A DNA stretch of 64,000 bases from Candidatus Bathyarchaeota archaeon (GCA_021158125.1 JAGGVF010000022.1:103975-167974), one strand, 5' to 3'; counted from the stretch's first letter, positions 27,032 through 36,088 are shown. The notes: a model not told the origin generated them from the sequence alone. Program-made: numbers and translations.

Positions 27032-27424
27032 GTGAAAAGTTTGAAGGCAGAAACAGTTGAGAAAATAGTTGGATACACACTTCTCATAATTGGCCTAATA
27101 ATAATGCTATTCTCAATATGGTTTGCCTTCCAAATGCTGAGCGGGAAAGCTGAGCTTCCCCAACTGATTCCAACGCCAACTGGAGAGGAAAACTTTGCAG
27201 TAGCGTTTGTTCCAATAGCCAACGCCTTCCTCATATTCTTCCTCTTCATAGTCATAGAATACGGTGCATCCGTAATAACAAGCAGAGGAATTTCACTTAT
27301 CAAGGATGCCAGATTAAAAACACACAAAGAAATAGTGAAAAAAGAGGAGAAAACGCCGGAAATAACTGAGAAAACTCAAGAAGTCAATACCACAGTTGAA
27401 GAAAGCGAATCTAGTTCAGTATGA
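27032..27424 (+). CDS. Two-helix membrane protein, unknown
   Basis: This 130-residue protein has a first helix (YTLLIIGLIIMLFSIWFAF) near residues 14-33, a short outside loop with LPQLIPTPTGEE, a second helix (ANAFLIFFLFIVIEYGASV), and a charged, Glu-rich cytoplasmic tail (about 90-130). GTG is the start. The layout is that of a small scaffold or sensor. I do not recognise the family. Its stop is five bases from the convergent E2 gene. Confidence 0.6.
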   Translation: MKSLKAETVEKIVGYTLLIIGLIIMLFSIWFAFQMLSGKAELPQLIPTPTGEENFAVAFVPIANAFLIFFLFIVIEYGASVITSRGISLIKDARLKTHKEIVKKEEKTPEITEKTQEVNTTVEESESSSV

Positions 27425-27428
27425 CCCC

Positions 27429-28529
27429 CTAACATTTTTGTAGAAGGGTTGGGTTCTCTAAAATTTCCTTTATCTTTTGCAGAAATTCTGCGGCTGGTGC
27501 TCCGTCTACAATTCTATGGTCAAACGATAGACTTAGAGTCATCATGGGCTTAATTTTAACTTCTTCTCCATCTGCAACTGGTTTCTTTGTTATTTTTCCA
27601 ACTCCAAGTATGGCTGCTTCAGGCGGATTTATAATTGGAGTGAAAAATTCAACTCCGTACATTCCAAGGTTGGTTATTGTGAAGGTTCCACCTGAAACAT
27701 TTTCCTTTTCCAGTTTTCCCTCACGAGCTTTTTGAGTAAGCGTTTTTATTTCGGATGAAATTTCAGAAAGCGACTTTTTATCTGCATTTTTAACTACTGG
27801 GATAACCAAACCTTGAGGCGTGGCTGTCGCAACTCCAATGTTTATGTCTTCAAAAACTTTGATTTCCCCATCTTTAAGGGTTGAGTTTAGCATTCTATGC
27901 TCCTTTAGAGCTAAGGCAACAGCCTTAACAATTATGTCAGTATAGGATACTCCAAGCGATTCCTTCAATTTTGAAGCCTCTGACATGTCCACTTCCATTC
28001 CTAACGTGCAGTGAGGCGCATTCTTAATGCTTAACGCCACCCTCTCAGCTGAAACTTTCCTAATACCAACAAGCGGAATTACTTCGCGAACTTTTGGTTT
28101 ATACTCCATTTTCTCTTCAATATAACGCCTAACATCAGCTTCAACTATTCTCCCCTGCGGGCCTGTTCCAACAATCTGGCTTAAGTCTATTCCATACTCC
28201 CTTGCTAAGCGTTTAGCTGCCGGAGAAGCCAAAATTCTTTCCTTAACAACTTCTTTCACTTTTTCCTCTTCAATTTCCGGCAAAGGTTCATCTGGCATAG
28301 TTATTATTGCCAGAAGCCCGTTAACAGGGACTTCTTCACCTTCTTTTGCGAAAATCTTCCTTAAAACACCGGAAGCTGGGGCTTCAATGTCGTATGTAAC
28401 CTTTTCAGTTAAAACTTCCACGATTGGTTCTCCTTTTTCAACTTTGTCTCCCTCTTTTTTGTACCATTGAACCACTGCGCCGCTTTTCATTGTTAGGCTA
28501 AGTTTCGGCATTACAATTTTAACAGCCAT
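27429..28529 (-). CDS. 2-oxoacid dehydrogenase complex E2 (dihydrolipoyl acyltransferase)
   Basis: This 366-residue E2 has all parts. The lipoyl domain (1-75) has the target Lys43 in LTEKVTYD. A flexible linker follows, then the peripheral subunit-binding domain (LASPAAKRLAREYGID, about 101-140), and a catalytic core with SFDHRIVDGAPAAEFL near residues 336-351, which carries the active His and Asp. Together with E1-alpha and E1-beta upstream it forms an oxidative decarboxylase making acyl-CoA from a 2-oxoacid. The substrate (pyruvate, branched-chain acids or acetoin) is uncertain. No E3 or lipoate ligase gene lies in the window. Confidence 0.93.
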   Translation of the reverse strand: MAVKIVMPKLSLTMKSGAVVQWYKKEGDKVEKGEPIVEVLTEKVTYDIEAPASGVLRKIFAKEGEEVPVNGLLAIITMPDEPLPEIEEEKVKEVVKERILASPAAKRLAREYGIDLSQIVGTGPQGRIVEADVRRYIEEKMEYKPKVREVIPLVGIRKVSAERVALSIKNAPHCTLGMEVDMSEASKLKESLGVSYTDIIVKAVALALKEHRMLNSTLKDGEIKVFEDINIGVATATPQGLVIPVVKNADKKSLSEISSEIKTLTQKAREGKLEKENVSGGTFTITNLGMYGVEFFTPIINPPEAAILGVGKITKKPVADGEEVKIKPMMTLSLSFDHRIVDGAPAAEFLQKIKEILENPTLLQKC

Positions 28530-28542
28530 TTGTCACAACCCT

Positions 28543-29520
28543 CTAGTAGACTACTTCCTTAACAGCCTTAACTATTCGCTTTTCATCTGGAATTACATAC
28601 TGCTCAAGGGGAGGGCTAAACGGTATAGGCACATCCGGCGTTGTAACTCTTTTAATGGGGGCATCCAAATAGTCTAATGCTTCTTCAGCGATTATAGCTG
28701 CAATTTCAGCGCTTACACCAGCAGTCTTGCAGTCTTCAGTAACAATTACGACGCGGCCAGTCTTTTTAACTGAATTAAGAATTGTTTCCTTGTCGAGGGG
28801 GACAAGAGTGCGGGGGTCAACAACTTCAACGTTTATTCCCTCCTTCTGTAGAGCTTCAGCCGCGTTTAAGGATTTATGAACCATATAAAGTGTAGCAATT
28901 ATAGTCACATCTGTTCCTTCACGTTTTAAGTCTGCAACACCAAACGGTATAGTGTAATCTTCTTCCGGAACAGGCCCAACAATGGGATAAAGCAGCTTAT
29001 GTTCGCAGAAGACAACTGGGTTGTCATTTCGGATGGCAGTTTTCAATAAACCCTTCGCATCGTAGGGAGTTGAAGGAACCGCAACCTGCAAGCCTGGAAC
29101 ATGCATGAACCAAGCTTCCAAACATTGAGAATGGTGCGCTGCGATGTTTACTCCGCCGCCGAAGGGAGTTCTAATGACAAGTGGAACTTTGGCTTGTCCA
29201 CCAAACATGTATCTGATCTTGGCTGCCTGATTTGCTATTTGATCCATCGCAAGAGTTGTTAAGTCTCCAAACATTATTTCAGCCACCGGACGCATCCCAG
29301 TCATAGCTGCGCCGACTGAAACGCCGATAATTGCGGATTCAGAGATGGGGGTGTCTCTAACTCTTTCTTCTCCAAACTCTTCAGCCAGTCCCTTCGTTAC
29401 CTTAAAAGCTCCACCCCAATAGCGGCCAATGTCCTCACCTATCAGGAAAACTGTTGGGTCTCTAAGCATTTCTTCCCGTAAAGCCTCTTTTAAAGCGTCT
29501 CTATAGCTTATTTCCCTCAA
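28543..29520 (-). CDS. 2-oxoacid dehydrogenase E1 component, beta subunit
   Basis: This 325-residue E1-beta opens with EISYRDALKEALREEM. It contains FLIGEDIGRYWGGAFKVTKG, DTPISESAIIGVSVGAAMTG, AAHHSQCLEAWFMHVPGLQV and VVDPRTLVPLDKETILNSV, all typical of the beta chain that closes the thiamine diphosphate site. It is twelve bases downstream of E1-alpha and 13 before E2, in the same transcript. Length and motifs are complete. Confidence 0.95.
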   Translation of the reverse strand: MREISYRDALKEALREEMLRDPTVFLIGEDIGRYWGGAFKVTKGLAEEFGEERVRDTPISESAIIGVSVGAAMTGMRPVAEIMFGDLTTLAMDQIANQAAKIRYMFGGQAKVPLVIRTPFGGGVNIAAHHSQCLEAWFMHVPGLQVAVPSTPYDAKGLLKTAIRNDNPVVFCEHKLLYPIVGPVPEEDYTIPFGVADLKREGTDVTIIATLYMVHKSLNAAEALQKEGINVEVVDPRTLVPLDKETILNSVKKTGRVVIVTEDCKTAGVSAEIAAIIAEEALDYLDAPIKRVTTPDVPIPFSPPLEQYVIPDEKRIVKAVKEVVY

Positions 29521-29532
29521 ATTTCATTCCTC

Positions 29533-30507
29533 CTAAGCGTATACGTCCTTTAATGCCTCTTCAGGTTCCGGATAAGGACTTTCCAACGCAAACTTTACGG
29601 CTTCTTCTATTTCGTTTAAAACTTCTTTTTCAATTTGTTCGGCCTCCGCATCCGTTAAAACACCCATTTCCACAAGTTTGCCCCTAAATCTTGGTATAGG
29701 ATCTTTTTTAAGCCAGAATTCTACTTCTTCCTTCGGTCTGTACGTTGCCGGGTCAAAGCGTGAATGACCTTTATGTCTATACGTCTTACATTCTATCAAC
29801 GTTGGACCTTCTCCCTTCTTGGCTCTTTCAACCGCTTGCCGAGCTGCTTCATACACTGCTAGAACATCATTTCCATCAACGGTAACTCCTGGAATTCCGT
29901 AGGCAACCGCGCGGTCGGCAATATTTTCTATTAGCATCACCTTTGACTGGCGGGTTCCCATTGCGTAAAGGTTGTTTTCACAAACAAAGAGGACTGGAAG
30001 CTTCCAAATAGCCGCCATGTTTATTCCCTCGTGGAATGTTCCTTGGTTTGAGGCTCCATCTCCGAAAAAGCATGCTACAACTTGGTCTGTGCCCCTAAGC
30101 TTTATTGACAAGCCCGCCCCGGCTGCTATTGGAATTCCGGCGCCGACAACTCCTGTTGCGCCTAATATGCCTACGCTGAAGTCGGCTATATGCATTGAAC
30201 CGCCCTTTCCCTTGCAGTAACCAGTCTTCTTGCCCAGTATTTCCGCCATGACCTTTTTTAGGTCTGCTCCTTTCGCTATGCAATGTCCATGCCCCCTGTG
30301 GGTGCTAACTATGTAATCTTCTCTTCTGAGGTTTGCACAGACTCCGACGGCAACTGCTTCTTGACCTGCATAAAGATGGATTGTGCCTGGAACTAGGTTT
30401 TGGCCGTAGAGTTCGTAGACTTTCTCTTCGAAATGACGTATTTCAAGCATTTTCCTATACATTTCAATTAGCTTCTCTTTCGACGGAACCATCTTTCTTC
30501 TCCCCAA
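29533..30507 (-). CDS. 2-oxoacid dehydrogenase E1 component, alpha subunit
   Basis: This 324-residue chain binds thiamine diphosphate. The GDG...NN motif runs from FFGDGASNQGTFHEGIN to VCENN (about 166-197). The THRGHGHCIAKGAD loop precedes it, and YRHKGHSRFDP follows. GKGGSMHIADF is the conserved region around the active centre. It is the first gene of the E1-alpha, E1-beta, E2 operon. The pattern is closest in feel to pyruvate/acetoin-type E1, but substrate cannot be fixed by eye. Confidence 0.95.
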   Translation of the reverse strand: MGRRKMVPSKEKLIEMYRKMLEIRHFEEKVYELYGQNLVPGTIHLYAGQEAVAVGVCANLRREDYIVSTHRGHGHCIAKGADLKKVMAEILGKKTGYCKGKGGSMHIADFSVGILGATGVVGAGIPIAAGAGLSIKLRGTDQVVACFFGDGASNQGTFHEGINMAAIWKLPVLFVCENNLYAMGTRQSKVMLIENIADRAVAYGIPGVTVDGNDVLAVYEAARQAVERAKKGEGPTLIECKTYRHKGHSRFDPATYRPKEEVEFWLKKDPIPRFRGKLVEMGVLTDAEAEQIEKEVLNEIEEAVKFALESPYPEPEEALKDVYA

Positions 30508-30641
30508 CGTTTTCTATGGGTATCATACGCATCTAACTTTCCTAATCTTAGAGCAACCTTTCTATAATTTATAAATTAGGATTTAGCGTTCACTTTCAAA
30601 ATACAGAAGAATTTAATTCTGATGAAAAATACGGTTTACTT

Positions 30642-31991
30642 ATGGAAAATGAATCAAAGATGTCTTTGAAACGTCTGTTAGTCACATTTGTAATTTTATG
30701 TTTCATCTTTTCCTTTTTCGCACGGTGTTTTTCTACTGAACAGTACAATTTGAAGTTTAAAATTCGCAATCCAACAGTTGCTTGTTTAACCCATACAATA
30801 ATCATTAGTAACTTGGGCAATTTTGCAGTTAAAGACGTTCAACTAATAGTTCCAGTTATAAGAAATCAAACACCTTACCACTTTGCAGTAATAGATAGGA
30901 TAGTTCCCTCTCAGAATGCAGAATTTAAAAATGACAGCTATGGAAACATCTACATTTCATGGAAAATTAACAAAATACTTCCGAAAGAAAAATTTGTTGC
31001 CAAAATAGAGTATTCCACGCTTTCATTTTCAGTTCTTTTCCAAATAGATCAAGTTGAAAATTACGTTAAAGAATCTGAAATATACAAGACGTACACGCAG
31101 CCGGAAGATTACATTGAATCGGACGACCCATTAATAGTTGAAACTGCTGAAAGCATTGCTGGAAATGAGACTAACCCGCAGGTTATTGCCCTAAGAATAG
31201 CAAATTTCGTAATGGAAAATTTAACTTATGAAGTTCAACCTGAGGAGAGAGGGGCGAAGTGGGCGTTAATTAACGGCCGAGGAGACTGCTCGGAATATTC
31301 CTATCTCTTCGTTGCCTTGTGCCGTGCATGCGGTATTCCAGCCAGAGTTCAAGCCGGATTTGTCTTTCACAAAATTAATGAAGAATTGACCGATGGGCAC
31401 ATGTGGGCTGAATATTACCTAGAAAACTACGGATGGGTTCCAGTAGATTTAACTTGGAAATACATAAACTACCAAGATAATCTGCACTTCAGCTCTCTAC
31501 AAAGCTTTCCAATAAAATATCCATACGACAACTTTTTCGTTGAATATTCCGCATCTGTTGGAAACACTGTTTTAGAAGCCTCCCAAACTGTTGAAATCTC
31601 TAAGGCTTCAATTGAAAATTTTAACGATTTCAGCCTAGCCTATTCAACCTATGATTTGGTTTTGAAGGCTGAAACGGTGGAAGAGCTCTACTTTATTTCA
31701 AAGTTGATGGGTGCCCAAGTCTTTGTTTTAACAGAGCTAAAAGAAGTTGAAGAGTCGCTATACAATTTCGATTTAAGTATTCAGCAAATACTAGAAAATA
31801 ATGATGAAGGAAAGATTCAGCAAGCTCAAAATCAAATTGAATATGCCTCAAGCTTAGTTAAGCAGATAATTTTCAAATGTGCAATTTTGCTTTCAATACT
31901 TATTCTTGCAATTATTCTAATTATTGTGAAGCTTGGTTCAAGGAAAAGTGAAGTTTATGAAGATTCTTTGGCCGCTTCTATTATCTTTTGA
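30642..31991 (+). CDS. Membrane-anchored transglutaminase-like protein
   Basis: This 449-residue protein has an N-terminal signal anchor (LLVTFVILCFIFSFFA). A beta-rich region follows, then the transglutaminase-like core. The catalytic triad is visible: Cys in GRGDCSEYSYLF (about 212-223), His in DGHMWAEYY (about 251-259), and Asp in PVDLTW (about 267-272). A C-terminal helix (ILLSILILAIILIIVKLG) anchors the other end, so the core faces outside. Such proteins are usually proteases or amidases rather than cross-linkers in archaea. The last 37 bases overlap the convergent serA gene. Confidence 0.85.
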   Translation: MENESKMSLKRLLVTFVILCFIFSFFARCFSTEQYNLKFKIRNPTVACLTHTIIISNLGNFAVKDVQLIVPVIRNQTPYHFAVIDRIVPSQNAEFKNDSYGNIYISWKINKILPKEKFVAKIEYSTLSFSVLFQIDQVENYVKESEIYKTYTQPEDYIESDDPLIVETAESIAGNETNPQVIALRIANFVMENLTYEVQPEERGAKWALINGRGDCSEYSYLFVALCRACGIPARVQAGFVFHKINEELTDGHMWAEYYLENYGWVPVDLTWKYINYQDNLHFSSLQSFPIKYPYDNFFVEYSASVGNTVLEASQTVEISKASIENFNDFSLAYSTYDLVLKAETVEELYFISKLMGAQVFVLTELKEVEESLYNFDLSIQQILENNDEGKIQQAQNQIEYASSLVKQIIFKCAILLSILILAIILIIVKLGSRKSEVYEDSLAASIIF

Positions 31992-32875
31992 GCTATAAGT
32001 GTAGAGGCAAGTTTTTGAGCTTCCACCGTTTGGGCTCCTATATGCGGAGTACACACTACATTCGGCAGTTTTGCAAGCGAATAGTCTGTAGGCGGCTCTT
32101 TTTCATACACGTCTAACGCAGCGCCCGCAAGTTTTCCAGTTTTTAAAGCTTCAAACAAGGCTTTTTCATCTAGTACGGCTCCTCTTGAAGTGTTAATTAT
32201 GAATGCTCCATCCTTCATGAGTTGAATTTCCTTTTCGCCTATCATGTGATAGGTCTGCGGAGTTAACGGTATATGCAAGCTTATGACATCGCTTCTTTTC
32301 AGCAACTCATCCAGTGGAACAAACTCTGCGTCTAGCTCCTTCAAAATTTCCGGAGGAGGCGGAGTACGCTTTGTTATGAGTATTTTCATTCCGAAGGCTC
32401 TTGCAAGTCTAGCTACCTTCTCGCCTATATGGCCTAAACCAACTACTCCTAAAGTTTTCCCCTTTAATTGCCATCCTTTAAGCTGTTTTTTAATCCATTT
32501 TCCCTCTTTCATCGAATGATCCGCCCTTGGAATATGCCTTGCAAGTGAGAGTAAAAGTCCAATTGTAAGCTCTGCAACTGCTACCGCCGGCGCTTCAGGC
32601 GTGTTCAAAACTTTTATTCCCTTTTCCTTTGCAGCTTCCACATCGATGTTGTCTATTCCAGCCCCAGCTCTAGCTACAATTCTAAGATCTTTTCCAGCTT
32701 CAACTATTTCCCTAGTAACCTTTGTTCTACTTCTAACAACTAAAACTTCATAGTCTCCAACAGTTTGCTTAAGTTCTTCGTAGGAAATGTCTGGGCGTAT
32801 ATGAACGTCGAACCCAGCGTCTTTAAGAATTTTTATCCCTTCTTCATGTATGGGGTCACAGACGAGTACTTTCAT
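31955..32875 (-). CDS. serA: D-3-phosphoglycerate dehydrogenase, short form
   Basis: This 306-residue member of the D-2-hydroxyacid dehydrogenase family oxidises 3-phosphoglycerate in serine synthesis. RAGAGIDNIDVEAAKEKGI, the NAD-binding GVVGLGHIGEKVARLARAFG (about 143-162), NTSRGAVLDEKALFEAL with catalytic residues, and TPHIGAQT with the active His are present. It lacks the C-terminal ACT regulatory domain of long SerA, so serine feedback is not expected. Glyoxylate or hydroxypyruvate reductase activity is the main alternative. Confidence 0.88.
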   Translation of the reverse strand: MKVLVCDPIHEEGIKILKDAGFDVHIRPDISYEELKQTVGDYEVLVVRSRTKVTREIVEAGKDLRIVARAGAGIDNIDVEAAKEKGIKVLNTPEAPAVAVAELTIGLLLSLARHIPRADHSMKEGKWIKKQLKGWQLKGKTLGVVGLGHIGEKVARLARAFGMKILITKRTPPPPEILKELDAEFVPLDELLKRSDVISLHIPLTPQTYHMIGEKEIQLMKDGAFIINTSRGAVLDEKALFEALKTGKLAGAALDVYEKEPPTDYSLAKLPNVVCTPHIGAQTVEAQKLASTLIAQKIIEAAKESS

Positions 32876-33163
32876 GTCCTTTCCCTCAGTTCTGTTAACT
32901 GTGATGACTTTTATTTTAATTTGCCTAATTATAAACTATTGGAAGTTTAGGGTTTGATGGTTGGTATTTTTACGTAGTTCTTATGCGAGACTTGTGGGGT
33001 AAGTTGCTGTGGTGTTCCATAGGGATAACATTGTTAGGAAGTGGCTTGAAACAGATCCTTCCATGGAGAAGTTGCGGATGCTGGTTAGGCGAAGGATGGT
33101 TGTTTTCTCCTTTTAGGGGTTGATATTTTAGAAATAGTGTTAAAAATCAAGTATTAATTTTGG
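32876..33163. other. Intergenic stretch with a possible broken remnant
   Basis: No supported gene lies here. On the plus strand, two short phases read DNIVRKWLETDP (about 33025-33060) and then MEKLRMLVRRRMVVFSF (about 33063-33116), offset by one base, followed by TAG. This could be a decayed gene with a one-base deletion, or chance. The serA promoter must lie at the left edge. Confidence 0.3.
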
Positions 33164-33808
33164 TTAGCTAGAATTATTTAAACGTTTATTCCATACAAAT
33201 CCTAAGAATGCAGCAAACATTAGTGCTGAAGCCAATATTGTGCCGAATGGTACTTGGGGAATTACTTGCTGAGGAGTGGTTAGTTTTATTGAAAAGACCA
33301 TGTCTTGATAGTCTCTATCTCCGGCTCCGTAGAGGTTTTCGAATCCTATTAGATACATGAAAGGGTCATCTAGATTCTTGTAGACAACCGAGTGGATTTG
33401 GCCGTCTGGGTTTTTTGAGTTTTCTGTGAAATATCTATGGTTTTCAGGAGTAAGCATGGACAAGCCGAACTCGTAATTGATTGTAAATACTTTGGTTAAT
33501 GGAGGTTCGATGTATCCTGTTCCTCCTTCTGGACCGGCAAAGATTAGGTTGTATGTGTTTGTACCGACTTCATAATAGCTTAACTCGTTTTCGTTGCAGT
33601 AGGCTGCAAACTCCGCATAGAGGGTTATTTCGTAGGTTCCAGGCGGAAAAGTTTCATTCTCTACTTTAACAACGTTGGTAAAGCCTAAATGGTCAAACAC
33701 CTCTAAAAGGGTTGGCTCTGCATATACGGGATGAACGGTTAAGGTTAGAGTTAAAGCTATTAAGGATAGAAAAACTAGTAGAGGTATGACGAAATGTTCC
33801 CTTTTCAA
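33164..33808 (-). CDS. Exported DUF4114-like protein with C-terminal membrane anchor
   Basis: The TTG at 33808 is preferred as start because GGAAGGG precedes it; this gives a clean signal peptide ending near HPVYA. The mature part is beta-rich with GTYEITLYAEFAAYC. It contains GAGDRDYQDMVFSIKL (about 160-175), which matches the acidic signature of DUF4114 domains. The C-terminus has VPFGTILASALMFAAFLGFV followed by a short Asn/Arg-rich tail, which is an anchor similar in layout to archaeal sorting signals of the PEF type. It is a surface protein of unknown role. Confidence 0.65.
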   Translation of the reverse strand: MKREHFVIPLLVFLSLIALTLTLTVHPVYAEPTLLEVFDHLGFTNVVKVENETFPPGTYEITLYAEFAAYCNENELSYYEVGTNTYNLIFAGPEGGTGYIEPPLTKVFTINYEFGLSMLTPENHRYFTENSKNPDGQIHSVVYKNLDDPFMYLIGFENLYGAGDRDYQDMVFSIKLTTPQQVIPQVPFGTILASALMFAAFLGFVWNKRLNNSS

Positions 33809-33887
33809 TTTGACCCTTCCAATATGTACGTTATACAATACATATTACTGTCATTAATGTTATTTTGAGTATTTATTAAATGATTAT

Positions 33888-34021
33888 GGTAATATCTTAT
33901 AGAAAAATTGATAAAATGTGCCAGTTATTGAGATAATGCCCGCGGTGGCTCACTTGTCGGGACAATGGTGATTAGGCATCCCTGCTTAACGATGCAGACG
34001 TTGTTACGGTAATATCCTTAT
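33888..34021 (+). ncRNA. Candidate structured leader RNA flanked by direct repeats
   Basis: GGTAATATCTTAT (33888-33900) and GGTAATATCCTTAT (34008-34021) bracket a GC-richer stretch. Inside, CCCG (33939-33942) can pair with CGGG (33958-33961) around GTG-GCT-CAC (33945-33953). Alternatively CACTTGT (33951-33957) can pair with ACAA and GTG (33962-33965, 33968-33970). These two foldings exclude each other. A third hairpin is GCATC/GATGC (33976-33980, 33991-33995). It lies just before the YchF-like gene. It matches no RNA family I can name, has no tRNA T-arm, and no convincing C and D boxes. Confidence 0.35.
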
Positions 34022-34055
34022 TAGTTTAGAAGGCGATAAAGTTAGACGAGTTGAG

Positions 34056-35297
34056 TTGTCCTCGCGTGGAATGAGAAAATCCCAATCAAAATTGTTAGGG
34101 CTAGTTGGAAAACCGAATGTTGGGAAATCAACTTTTTTCAGTGCTGCAACTCTCGCTCCAGCTGAAATAGCCAATTACCCGTTTACGACAATAAGGCCGA
34201 ACAGGGGTATAGGCTACGTTCGAACCCCCTGCGTATGTAGAGAATTCAACGTTAAAGATAATCCGGTTAATTCTCTATGCATAAATGGGATACGCCTAAT
34301 ACCAGTTGAACTAATCGACTGCGCCGGACTTGTTCCCGGGGCATGGCAAGGAAGAGGATTAGGAAACCAGTTCCTAGACGAGATTCGTAAAGCCGACGCC
34401 CTAATTCACATAGTTGATGCGTCCGGAGGAACAGACATAGAAGGAAGAACATGCAAACCTGGAACTCACGACCCAGTTGAGGACGCTCGCTTTCTAGAAG
34501 TTGAAATTACAATGTGGATGGTGAACATTTTAAAACGTGACTGGCCTAAAATCGCCAGAAAGGCTGAAACTGAATCCTCAGTTGATTTGCTTAAAGTTCT
34601 TGAAGAACGCCTAAGCGGGCTTCAAATAAAAAGAACTCACATATTTGAGGCTATAAGAACAGCTGAACTAAACCCGGAAAAGCCAACTTCATGGAGCGAA
34701 GAAGACTTCATAAAATTTGTTGACACCCTAAGGAAAGTCGCCAAGCCAATGTTAATAGCCGCAAACAAGATAGATATCCCCCCAGCAGAAGAAAACGTTG
34801 AAAGACTAAAAGAATTAGGCTACATAGTTGTTCCATGCTGCGCAGAAGCAGAACTAGCCCTAAGAAGAGCTTCTGAAAAAAACTTAATAGAATACACACC
34901 CGGAGACTGCAGCTTCAAAATTTTACAACGTGAAAAGCTAACGGAAAGTCAATTAAAAGCTTTAGAGACGATTAGGGAAAAAATACTTTTAAAATACGGC
35001 TCAACTGGGGTTCAAGATGCAATAAACACGGCGTTCTTTAAGCTCTTAAACATGATAGTCGTTTATCCAGTTGAGGACATCGAACACTTAACAGACCATA
35101 AAGGGAACGTTCTACCAGACGCTTACCTAGTGCCTTACGGAACCACCGCACGGGAATTCGCCTACATAATACATAGTGAACTAGGCGAAACTTTCATCTA
35201 CGCAATAGAAGCAAGAAACAAGAAAAGAGTGGGTGAAACTTACATTCTGAAAGACAGAGACGTAATTTCAATCGTTAGCGCCAAGAAAAGAGTATAA
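34056..35297 (+). CDS. YchF/Obg-family P-loop ATPase/GTPase, archaeal form
   Basis: This 413-residue protein has the G1 motif GLVGKPNVGKSTFF (about 15-28), switch region NYPFTTIRPNRGIGYV, G3-like DCAGLVPGAWQGRGLG, and the base-recognition motif NKIDIP (about 233-238). A long helical insertion (about 140-215) follows G3, and a TGS domain lies at the C-terminus (LPDAYLVPYGTTAREFAYII). Relatives bind ribosomes. Start is TTG 34056 or ATG 34071. The upstream candidate RNA may be its leader. It is convergent with uppS. Confidence 0.9.
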   Translation: MSSRGMRKSQSKLLGLVGKPNVGKSTFFSAATLAPAEIANYPFTTIRPNRGIGYVRTPCVCREFNVKDNPVNSLCINGIRLIPVELIDCAGLVPGAWQGRGLGNQFLDEIRKADALIHIVDASGGTDIEGRTCKPGTHDPVEDARFLEVEITMWMVNILKRDWPKIARKAETESSVDLLKVLEERLSGLQIKRTHIFEAIRTAELNPEKPTSWSEEDFIKFVDTLRKVAKPMLIAANKIDIPPAEENVERLKELGYIVVPCCAEAELALRRASEKNLIEYTPGDCSFKILQREKLTESQLKALETIREKILLKYGSTGVQDAINTAFFKLLNMIVVYPVEDIEHLTDHKGNVLPDAYLVPYGTTAREFAYIIHSELGETFIYAIEARNKKRVGETYILKDRDVISIVSAKKRV

Positions 35298-35299
35298 GG

Positions 35300-36082
35300 T
35301 TATTTCCCAAATCTCCTCTTTCTTTTCTGGAAAGTCCTAATTGCCCTCAGCAAATCAATCTTTCTGAATTCTGGCCAATAAATATCTAAGAAGCATAATT
35401 CACTGTAGGCCGACTGCCATAACAGAAACCCGCTTAGACGTTCCTCACCTGAAGTTCTTATTATCAAGTCTGGATCCTGCTTCGGCAAATGTGCAGTATA
35501 AAGGAATTTTTCAAATAGTTCCTCGTCGATTTGCTTAGATCCTATTTCTCCCTTCTCCACTCTCTCAGCTATTTTCCTTGCAGCATCTACTATTTCAGCT
35601 CTACCTCCATAAGCTAAGGCTACGTTTAAAAAGTGCTTGTTGTAATTTTTCGTTGATTCCTCAACCTCGTCTGCAAGTTTTCGAAGGGACTTCGGGAGAA
35701 GATTTTTTCTTCCAATTATTTTTACCTTTACATTGTTTTCATGAATTCTTTTATCTGTCAAGATTTTCCTCAGTTTTTCTTCAGCTATTTTCATTATTTC
35801 TTCAACTTCTTTTGGTGATCTCCGAAAATTTTCGGTGGAAAATGCGTAGAGTGTTACAGATTTTACTCCTATCTCTAGACACCAGTCAAGAAGTTCTTCT
35901 ACCTTTTCTGCGCCTTGTTTGTGGCCCATCCACGGATTTAACGAATGTTCTAAGGCCCATCTTCTGTTTCCGTCCAAAATTACAGCTATATGCTCTGGTT
36001 TCGTCCCGTTTCTTACTTGATGCCAAAGCCACTTTTCATAAATTTTGTAAATACCGAGAATTGAAAGCAGTTTTTTCAGCAT
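35300..36082 (-). CDS. uppS: Cis-prenyltransferase (undecaprenyl/dehydrodolichyl diphosphate synthase family)
   Basis: This 260-residue enzyme makes the long polyprenyl diphosphate used as glycan carrier. AVILDGNRRWALEHSLNPWM holds the diphosphate-binding Asp (about 35-54). SVTLYAFSTENFRRSP, LNVALAYGGRAEIVDAARKI, PDLIIRTSGEERLSGFLLW and ELCFLDIYWPEF follow in the standard order. In archaea the product is a dolichol precursor, so it would feed the glycosylation enzymes at 3-11 kb. It lies six bases downstream of the MTA phosphorylase gene, in the same transcript as DUF373. Confidence 0.95.
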   Translation of the reverse strand: MLKKLLSILGIYKIYEKWLWHQVRNGTKPEHIAVILDGNRRWALEHSLNPWMGHKQGAEKVEELLDWCLEIGVKSVTLYAFSTENFRRSPKEVEEIMKIAEEKLRKILTDKRIHENNVKVKIIGRKNLLPKSLRKLADEVEESTKNYNKHFLNVALAYGGRAEIVDAARKIAERVEKGEIGSKQIDEELFEKFLYTAHLPKQDPDLIIRTSGEERLSGFLLWQSAYSELCFLDIYWPEFRKIDLLRAIRTFQKRKRRFGK

Positions 36083-36088
36083 GGTTGT

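Noticed and set aside
33003..33116. Small gene or transposase remnant after serA
   Set aside because: The frame is broken by a phase change and has no start site; no known domain can be recognised in the two short pieces.
34056..35297. YchF-type GTPase as partner of the roadblock proteins
   Set aside because: It has the Obg/YchF layout with a TGS domain, which is a ribosome-linked family. Roadblock partners are Ras/MglA/Rag-like GTPases, and the gene is 12 kb away.
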